64,000 bases of DNA from Ottelia alismoides (lineage: Eukaryota > Streptophyta > Magnoliopsida > Alismatales > Hydrocharitaceae). Positions 56,162-64,000 of the stretch are shown piece by piece. Both the position numbers and the translations under genes were made by a program. Under the pieces are notes generated by a model. The model saw only the letters and a list, made by a program, of their open reading frames with translations. It was not told where the DNA came from and did not search any database. Each line of letters begins with the position of its first letter. Positions within the stretch are counted from its first letter, which is position 1. The stretch spans positions 310,001-374,000 of the forward strand of contig JAZKJV010006950.1 of NCBI GenBank assembly GCA_037367405.1, written 5' to 3'.

Positions 56162-56725
56162 ATGGCGGAGTTTTGCAGTAAATACATCAAGGTCACAATC
56201 CCTTTTGACAAGTATGTGGATATGACGCCTGCATTTCAGAAGTACCTTAAGGTGAGATGCACACCTACTAGGATCAGCAGAAAGACCAAAGGCCATGTTG
56301 AAAAACACATTCTATCAGTAGACACTACTTGTATAATAAAGAATGCATTTCCAAGAAAACGAAGAGACATGGGTGCACATTATGTGGTGAGTCATGTCGA
56401 TGACACTGTGTTTGCACACACTCTCCTTGACGACGGATCCTCAATTAACTTAATGCCCACAACCCTCTATGCGCGACTTAATCTCGGACCTCTTAGGAAA
56501 TCCAGGGCCTTACTTCAGTTTGCAGATAAATCATCCAAGAGGTCTCAAGGAGAATTGAGGAATGTTCTCATCAAAGTCGAGGGTCAGGAGTACATGGTGG
56601 ACTTTACATTCCTTGATATGGAGACCCCTCGCAATTGGAGAGACTCCCATATCATATTAGGAAGGCCCTTCCTCACAACAGCAGGGGCCTTGTTTGATTA
56701 CAAGATCGGGAAGATCCAGTTCTAA
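56162..56725 (+). pseudogene. Gypsy aspartic protease region
   Basis: The frame includes FQKYLKVRCTPTRISRKTK, typical of the segment before the Athila protease, and then AHTLLDDGSSINLMPTTLYAR. DDGSS replaces the usual DLGAS/DTGAS catalytic motif; the Asp-X-Gly-Ser core is kept. The domain ends HIILGRPFLTTAGALFDYK, the conserved ILGRPFL box. The preceding acidic linker lies at 55809-56160 in another frame, so a shift separates it from gag. Confidence 0.9.
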
Positions 56726-56746
56726 AATCTTGGTGGAGATGAGGAA

Positions 56747-57409
56747 TTGGAGATGAAACAAACCAGATGGCAGAGGTCGAATTCAGAATCCAGCACCGAG
56801 TACTCTTCGTCTGAAGAAGATTGTATTCATGTAGACACCGTTGGGCAATGGAGACAGAATTCAGCTAGCACCAATGAGTCCCTCTCCTCCGGAGAAGATA
56901 TTGTGCATGAGTCAGTATGCGAGATCCTTAGAAATGAGTACAACACAGAATATGCATCCCCCTACATCTTCGATGACTTAGAGGCCCAGCTGAGCATGTC
57001 AGTCCTTCCCTCTTTAGGAAAATCAGAAGATGAGGATGATGAGTCGGACGTGGCTTGCACCAATTACTCGGAAACCTTTGAAGATCCGACTTCAGAGCCG
57101 AACAAGTTGGTAGCAACAATTTCATGGACAGATCAAGCCACTACCAACACAGAGGCATATTCGATTGAGCTAGAGTTCCTTGATGATCACACATTACCTG
57201 AGTTCAAACCTCTACCCACAACATTTAAGTATGCCTTCCTTGCAGGACAAGAGAAGAAGTATCCGATCATCATCAGCTCGCGATTGACCGAGGAGCAGGA
57301 ATCTCGCTTGCTAGAGATCCTGGAGAAAAACCGCAAGGCGGTAGGCTGGAGCATCTCCGATCTCCACGGGATAAATCCCGCTCCTACACCATATCTACTT
57401 GGAGAATGA
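56747..57409 (+). pseudogene. Gypsy linker and RT N-terminus
   Basis: An acidic Ser/Glu-rich linker leads into LEFLDDHTLPEFKPLPTTFKYAFL, then the pre-RT motif RLTEEQESRLLEILEKNRKAVGWSISDLHGINP. The frame closes after a shift at about 57390, and the conserved continuation (HEFQCRLNPNLREVVKKEIEK) is in another frame at 57420-57485. This is the standard Athila order. Confidence 0.88.
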
Positions 57410-58860
57410 GGCTAAATCTTCTCATGAATTCCAATGTCGGTTGAATCCAAATTTAAGAGAGGTAGTGAAGAAGGAGATAGAGAAATGATGTGACACATGT
57501 TTTATTTATCCCATCTCCGACTCCAAATGGGTGGCTCCAATCCATGTTGTCCCGAAGAAGTCGGGAATTCAGACGACCACCAATGAAGATGGAGAAGAGA
57601 TCGTGACATGAGTGCCCACGTCATGGCACGTCTGTATGGATTACAGACGCCTGAATGACGTGACAAAAAAGGATCATTTCCCCTACCATTCGTTGATCAG
57701 ATCTTAAAGAGACTAGCGGGGAAAGAATTTTTCTGCTTTCTAGATGGGTTCTCGGGCTACAATCAAGTGGCCATAGCTCCTAAGGACCAGGAGAAAACCA
57801 TGTTTACATGCCCTTTTGGTACCTATGCTTTCAGACGCATGCCCTTTAGGTTATGCAATTCTCTCGGTACTTTTCAAAGGTGCATGATTGCTATATTCGC
57901 TGAGATGGTCGGAGAATGCCTGGAAGTCTTCATGGATGACTTCTCGGTCCACGGTGATTCCTTTGATTCATATCTTAGGAATATGGACGGAGTCCTCAAG
58001 CGATGTTGTGAGGTCAATCTGGTGCTCCCTTGGGAGAAAAGTCAGTTCATGGTAACAGAGGGCATTGTGTTGGGGCATGTCATCTCCAAGAGAGGAATGG
58101 ATGTTGACCCTACCAAGGTGGATGAGATCAGAACACTCCACCCGCCAACTAACATGAAACAGTTACGATCTTTCCTCGGGCATGTTGGATTTTATCGAAG
58201 ATTTATCAAAGATTTCTCTAAGATTGCTCGACCGCTAACTGAGCTTTTAGGCAAAGACATCGAGTTTATTGTTGATCACAAATGTCTTGAAGCCTTTAAG
58301 CAACTACAAGGAATGATCATGGATGCCCCGATCCTACAAGCCCCAGACTGATCTCTGCCTTTTGAGATCATGACGGACGCATCGGATTTTGCTGTTGGGG
58401 TTGTGTTAGGACAAAGGAGGGATGGCGTCTCGTTCGCCATACACTATGCAAGAAAAGTGCTTGAAACTGCTCAGTGTAACTATACAGTTACAGAAAAGGA
58501 GATGCTCGCGGTAGTATTTTCTTTGGATAAATTCTGATCTCATTTAATTGGAACCAAGGTGATTGTGTTCACTGACCACACAACACTACGTTACTTAATG
58601 GAAAAGAAAGATGTGAAGGCGCATCTTCTTAGGTGGATTATGCTTATCCAGGAATTTGATTTGGACATTCGTGATAAACCTGGAAAGAAGAACGTAGTAG
58701 CTGATCACCTTTCCTGTCTCGAGGATCTTAAGGCCTATGATGATACGCCGATTCGAGACTCCTTCCCTGACGAGTGGATCTTTGTTGTCGACTCACTCTC
58801 ATGGTATGCCAATATCGTGAACTATCTTATCTCCAAGAAAGTTCCCGAAAATTAGTCAAA
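57410..58860 (+). pseudogene. Gypsy reverse transcriptase and RNase H, broken
   Basis: RT motifs in order: YPISDSKWVAPIHVVPKKSG, VCMDYRRLNDVTKKDHFP, FLDGFSGYNQVAIAP (first Asp), FGTYAFRRMPFRLCNS, and the catalytic box VFMDDFSVHG at about 57928-57957, then GHVISKRGMDVDPTKV and LRSFLGHVGFYRRFIKDFS. RNase H follows with MTDASDFAVGVVLGQ, EKEMLAVVF and ADHLSCLE. Stops occur at about 57486, 57607, 58349 and 58535, and a base is missing near 57683. Each enzyme would be truncated. Confidence 0.92.
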
Positions 58861-59740
58861 GAGCCACATAGACCGACTGAAGTCGTATTCGAGACATTAC
58901 CATTGAGAGGATCCGATCCTTTTTTTTGAAGGGTCGAATTGTGTCTGGAGACGGTGTATTCCTCAGGAGGAATATCAGAGTGTCCTTTCTTTATGCCACA
59001 GTCTGGAGGCAGGAGGACACCACTCCGGGAAGAGGATCGCATGGAAGGTACTTCAGTGTGGCTTATACTGGCCGACTCTGTTTCACGATGCAATCACTTT
59101 TGCGAAGTTGTGCCCATTATGCCAGTGAATGGGAGGAACCATTGGTTCCAAGGATAAGATACTGATGCAGCATGTCATCATTTGTGATGTCTTTGATGCC
59201 TAGGGCATTGACTTCATGGGCCCATTCCTTGTTAGCCACGGGTTCGACTATATCCTTCTGGCAGTAGATTATCTGTCAAGGTGGGCAGAGGCTATCCCAA
59301 CTCGAGCCGCAGACAGTAAAACTGTCTGTAAATTCATTAGAGATCACATCATCTTTAGATCCGGGATCCCCAAGGTGTTGATATCAGATGAGGGTAGCCA
59401 CTTTGTGAACAGAGATGTGAAGAAGCTCTTGAAGGACTACAACATAGAACACCGTGTCGCTAGTCCTTACCACCCACAAACCAATGGCATGGCAGAGGTG
59501 TCGAATAGGGAGGTCAAAACCATGTTGCAGAAGCTTGTCCGTCCAGACAGAAAGGATTGGTCTCAAATCTTGGATCAAGTCCTATGGGCTTATAGGACAG
59601 CTTACAAGACACCGTTAGGAACCTCCCCATTCAAGATGGTATTCGAGAAGCCGTGCCATTTGCCTATGGAGTTAGTGCACAAATCAGAATGGACAATCAA
59701 AAAGGTCAATTGGAACACACACACCTAAGGCAGAAACGGA
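58861..59740 (+). pseudogene. Gypsy integrase, broken
   Basis: The HHCC zinc finger is partly readable across frames (HDAITFAKLCPLCQ at about 59078-59120). The core starts after a TAG with GIDFMGPFLVSHGFDYILLAVDYLSRWAEA. The catalytic residues are the Asp of GIDFMGP, the Asp of LISDEGSHFVNRDV and the Glu of MAEVSNREVK. The NGMAEVSNRE and WAYRTAYKTPLGTSPF boxes are intact. The frame ends soon after at 59728, although DNA similarity to the C-terminal part continues to about 60000. Confidence 0.9.
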
Positions 59741-60139
59741 GAGAAATGGATCTGAATGAGCTTGTGGAAGTCAGAAACCGAGCATATAACAACAGTTTAG
59801 TGTACAAGGATAAAGTAAAGCGTTGACATGATAGATATATCAGACGAAAGACCTTTATTCCTAGATAGAAGGTATGGTTGTTCAATGCAAGGCTGGCTGA
59901 AGGTTTTCCAAGGCAAGCTGAAATCCAAGTGGACGGGACCATTCATTGTTCGTGCTGTGCATGATAGTGGATGTGTTGAGATCTCAGATCTCACAGATGA
60001 CGCATAGACATTCTTAGTCAATGGACAACTGTTGAAGTACTTCGTCAAACCCAGTGAACAGTTAGTCCATGTTGAAGAGATTGTATTCATGCGTGAGACA
60101 GATTCAACAGATACATATAGAGCCATGCATGAGACCTTG

Positions 60140-62047
60140 CAGCAGTAAACTCTCACCATCAGCAGCATCTAGAAAGATTCAAACCACGATCCTTGTATAT
60201 ACCCACCATTCCTGTACATTCTTCTCGTACCTCCCGTAACTCTAATCACTCGCCCCAGCTTCATGTGTTTCCATCTACGACTATACTTAGGATGACCAGA
60301 TCCTTAGTATAGGGGGCCGGGTATCACCTGAATCCATCCCTGTACATCCTCATATCACATCGGTCCTCATACACCCACCCGTCCTTTACTTAGGCTGACC
60401 TGAGCCTAAGTATAGGGGGGATCGATGACCATTATGTCTATACCCCTCCCACTTCCCCTCTTGACCTCATCTGCCCCGTTTTTTATCTTCTTCTATACTT
60501 AGGCTGCCAGAGCCTAAGTATAGGGGGGCAGGACGACTTCTACACCTTTTTGTAATTTTGACTCTCCTACGCTTAGCACAAGCTATGTCTTCTTCCTCAC
60601 TTTTCGTGCTCTGATGACATAGCACACTAAGTAAAGGGGGCGTGTATATATTACATATATACTTTATCCATAACTCGTACTTTCACGTATTTTTGTATAT
60701 ACTATACAATAATTACGGGATGGGTAAAAATGGAGATTTTTTTTGTAAAATACATGTATACTTGTATAATCTATATTATACTTGTAGAACTCTTGTAAAT
60801 TATTGTAACATGGGAGGTATACCGAATTTTTGAGAAAAAAATCAAAATCAAAGGCTTCTTATTTACTCTTGCACATCATCTCTGCATCTGAAAAGAAAGA
60901 AAGAAAGAGGTTCTTGCATTTCATAGCATGTCATAACACCTCATCTGCATATCATGCATATGCAAAGTGGAAAGCTAGTGGGTTCTGAACCAAGTTACGA
61001 ATAGATGTCAAGGAGGGACTTGATTTGACCTTAATCCACCTAATTTAAGATGAACCTTATAGGAACTGGAGTTTTCTCAGATCAAGTGACTTAATTCTTT
61101 GAGTCTGCAAGTCTATATTCACATATCATCTTGATTAGTCTAAGTATAATATCTCGTGCACATGCATGATTCTTATATACAGTGACCTAACTTGGACAAG
61201 CATCATGCACGTAGCTCTTCATTGATGAGGTGGTGGGGAGGTAGAATTTTTAGCTTGGAGTAGCACAAGGGTGGAAACATCCGTCCTCCTCTAGGGAGGG
61301 TAGTGCATCTCAACCTAGTCTGGTGGTGTTGACGTCTAAGGATGGGATGTTGTGGGTTGCAATAATGCTTCAAAAGAGGGACAATCTACTAGCTCAAGAG
61401 GAAAAACTCCTGATGTACATGCTACACCTTGTATATAGTTCAAAAAAAAGAAAAAAATAAAAGATACAAGAACTCCAAAAAAATAAGGCAGGCCAAAGTG
61501 AAAATAAAATACCTGTCGGAGTATATATACTAGCAAGAAGTCTGCAGCTGGATGACCTGGCCACACTGGTCAGGCATCCCGGGATAGGTTGCTACACTGG
61601 CTACCGTCCATTCTTTCTCCACCCCTCCTCTTGAGCTAGTCGCACTTGAACTTAGAAAGGAATACCCCGCTCCTCGAGGAAAGAGTTACTAGACCGTGGA
61701 ATTAGATTACCTTGTTAGAGGAGGCTGCTTCTTAGCCATTTCTGGTGTGGAGAGTTATATTTAACTGACACAGTACAAGTAAGAATCATAGTCATAAGAA
61801 ATTTGTGTATGAGGATTTGTTCTGACCTGACTATTAAGGAGTCTTGAATAGGAGACTTGTGGAACTTGAAGTCTGTTAGGTCTTAAGTTCAGATCCTAAT
61901 AAGGTTCTGCCACACAGTTAATCCAAAGGTCGAGTCAAGCTCCATTTTCAACTTTTGTTCATGACCTTGGTATGGAACCCAATCTCATTTCACTCTTGCA
62001 TTTCATTTTAGTTGCTCGGGGACGAGCAAGGTTTAAGTATAGGGGGT
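60140..62047 (+). other. Gypsy 3' non-coding region with repeated PPT-like hairpins
   Basis: There is no coding sequence. Three hairpins of the form CTATACTTAGG/CCTAAGTATAGGGGG occur at 60281-60316, 60385-60420 and 60493-60528, and a divergent fourth at 60570-60640. The true polypurine tract with the same AAGTATAGGGGG ending lies at 62034-62046. The part between 60650 and 62000 is otherwise featureless. Confidence 0.8.
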
Positions 62048-64000
62048 TGATGAATATGTGATTCAATACTCTAAAAGTTGAAAATAGAGCCTTGTTCTCG
62101 AGTAATTAGAGGCATACTTTCACTTATATCGCATAATTAGCATTCATGCATGCATAAATAATATCTGCATTTTAGCATTCATATTTGCGTTAAATAAGGA
62201 GCCACATTCACTTGTAAAAATCATCTGTATATTCACCATATTTCACCTATTTGTATATATTTTATACTAATTCCAAATCCAATAAAATCAACTCTATAGT
62301 GTATATATTACTAACACTAATTAAAGAAAAATATCAAAAAATACTAACTTGTAAAATAGACCAATAAAACCCCAATCCAAGTTTGAAATTTGGAGCCTTA
62401 AAATGCACATCTCTCTCTCATATAGTGCCCGATTTAGATCTACTTACTTTTAAAGTAACATACACTCAAAGACCATCAAAACAAGATCAATTTCATTGAA
62501 ATCGGAGCTCGTATGCAAAACTTGGGTTTTTAGCCCCTATTGTATATTGTACATATTGACCTTTCTGCCCTTTTATTTTATCTTTTTATTCTATTAATTA
62601 TTAAAAATCCAAAAAAATTATATTAAATTGTAAATATTCCTTTCATATTTTTTCTAACTTTATTTTGATTTTTTCTCGAATTTAAAAATGACAAAAAAAT
62701 TACAAAAGATAAAATGTGGTATTTTATATCTATAAGGTGCCACTCAAAAATACATTTTATACAGATGACTTATTTTGATTTTCGACCCTTCACGAATTGT
62801 AGATCTCGTCGAGATGAGTGACTTTCGTGTTAATCACTTTCTGATTTGAGCTCATTTGATATTTCTTTTTTATTTTTCTTTTATTTTTAATTATGATTTT
62901 TCTGAAAGTGACACGTGGGAGCTCATGGAGCTGCCACGTGTCATCCATTTCTTGCATTTATTTTAGTTCCAAAAAATATTAATAAAGAAGCACCATGTGG
63001 ACGCATCCAAGCACGCCATGTGGCCTCCTCTCTCTTGTCACGCGCAGTGCATGTGACCACGCCACAACCCAGTCATGCGTACCGCACATGAACACTTTCC
63101 CAGCCTCTCTTCCCGTGCACCTCACGCACTCCAAGCATCTCTGCCACGCACGACCACTACCTCCACTTCCCCACTCCCCCCACTAACTCCATCTTCTCCG
63201 CTCGGCCACTCCTCCTCACGTCGGCCTTAAAAGGCCGACTACCTCCAGCTGCTTTCCCATATGTCGTTACTCTGAGAAGGTCCAGCTCCCTCTTGCTTTA
63301 GGTGACAGCTGAAGCCGCGCCAAGTGTGAGCAACGACGATTATTCTCCTCGGCAAGATCTGCGTGACTCCCTGTCCCGTGCCGCATCCGCTCCACGAGCT
63401 GCTTGAGCTCGACCTTCGACGAGGTCTAGAGCGAAGATCCGAGGAGCTCTAAGCTCCTCTTTCACAGGCACCCGTTCATCTGCTACAGGTAATATTCCTC
63501 TTTCTTCCTCATCACTTTCTCTCTCTTCACCACTCCCTCACTTACCATCAAATCTCAAAAACAATTGCACTTTCACGGATAAATCCTATGCTACGAAGGC
63601 TATGGTGTTTTTTTTATCAATTTTTTGACAAACTTTCGTGAATCAATTAGTGCGACATTTACGCCAACAGAACAAATACATCACACTCCCTGTTCACAGG
63701 GGAATTTCCCCTATTTTGTTTCGTATTACCCTACCCATCTTCTCCGCCTACTACGACCCACTCTCCCGCGCATGAGTACCTCTAGTCCCCTTGCGCGACA
63801 CCTGTTCAACCGTGCCATCATCTTCCTGCCCGACGCTCCAGCCTCGCGCTTCCCTCCAGGTCGTCGGACACAGATCCTCTGGCTGCAACATTGGCGACAT
63901 TCGCGCACACCAGTAGTTGCATGCCCCGCTCCCCTCCAGGTCCAGCCAGTGGTGCTCTTCCTCTTCCGCGCACGTGCACTCCTCCGTCAAGGCCCCATGC
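62048..64000 (+). repeat. 3' LTR of the gypsy element, truncated by the window edge
   Basis: It starts TGATGAATATGTGATTC immediately after the polypurine tract and follows 48883 onward with scattered substitutions and small indels, including a T-run insertion near 63607. The G-box palindrome is at about 62910-62942 (one arm mutated) and the GTCGGCCTT-AA-AAGGCCGAC palindrome at 63220-63239. Confidence 0.92.

Larger units (their letters stand above)
48883..64000 (+). mobile_element. Athila-lineage Ty3/gypsy retrotransposon, 3' end beyond window
   Basis: LTRs at 48883-52441 and 62048-onwards bracket an internal region of 9.6 kb. Order on the + strand is leader with an antisense ORF, gag, protease, RT, RNase H, integrase, then about 2 kb before the polypurine tract TTTAAGTATAGGGGGT at 62032-62047. 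RT-RNase H-integrase order defines gypsy; gag and protease resemble the Athila group. All genes are broken by single stops and frame shifts. The 5-bp sequence before the element is ATAAT; its partner is outside the window. It inserted into a copia element just after that element's primer site. Confidence 0.92.

Noticed and set aside
60281..60640. A CRISPR-like array of repeats
   Set aside because: The repeats are self-complementary, irregularly spaced and part of a plant gypsy element; this is eukaryotic DNA with no associated genes.

Overview
This is a plant nuclear window and almost certainly angiosperm. The evidence is the density of Ty1/copia and Ty3/gypsy LTR retrotransposons with tRNA-Met-type primer sites, non-autonomous hAT elements, inserts of plastid and plant-mitochondrial DNA, and one plant-specific host gene. 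I could not identify the species. Nothing here looks prokaryotic, and I found no CRISPR array, operon or gene cluster.

Host gene: the only intact host gene I can support is S1FA-like, a small plant DNA-binding protein, on the + strand. A core promoter and 5' leader lie at 7446-7773. The first coding exon has only 18 coding nucleotides (7774-7791). A 19.7-kb intron (7792-27519) is packed with transposons. Exon 2 (27520-27735) completes a 77-residue protein. An 822-bp hAT element with a perfect 8-bp target duplication sits about 60 bp upstream of the TATA box.

Layout: 1-5408 holds two very long copia LTRs facing each other as a giant inverted repeat; the right one is a probable solo LTR. 5409-6607 is unassigned apart from a 72-bp plastid 23S rRNA fragment. 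6616-7437 is the promoter hAT element. The S1FA intron contains a decayed copia RT (10.6-10.86 kb), a non-autonomous LTR element (11601-14256) inside an Athila-like gypsy relic, a 1.2-kb hAT-like element (14766-15986), a 420-bp hAT element (17117-17536), a full-length copia (17599-24683) interrupted in RT by a second LTR element (18993-21147), and mitochondrial DNA with a tRNA-Tyr. Downstream of the gene, 30.7-42.0 kb is an old copia relic that was hit by hAT elements and by a second full-length copia (32381-41212). That copia in turn carries a gypsy solo LTR and two hAT elements. 42.2-48.9 kb has MITEs, a mitochondrial cob fragment, tandem duplications and two copia LTR/PBS junctions. 48883 to the window end is a large Athila-lineage gypsy element with LTRs of about 3.5 kb, whose 3' LTR is cut by the window edge.

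How it fits together: nearly all of the sequence is nested insertion, and the exact target duplications let the order be read. No retroelement keeps an open gag-pol, so any movement would have to be driven in trans. I did not find a convincing novel functional system. The most notable items are the transposon-remodelled S1FA locus, the 5.2-kb LTR palindrome, a cohort of hAT elements with subterminal motif arrays, repeated polypurine hairpins and an upstream antisense ORF in the gypsy element, and conserved G-box palindromes in its LTRs.
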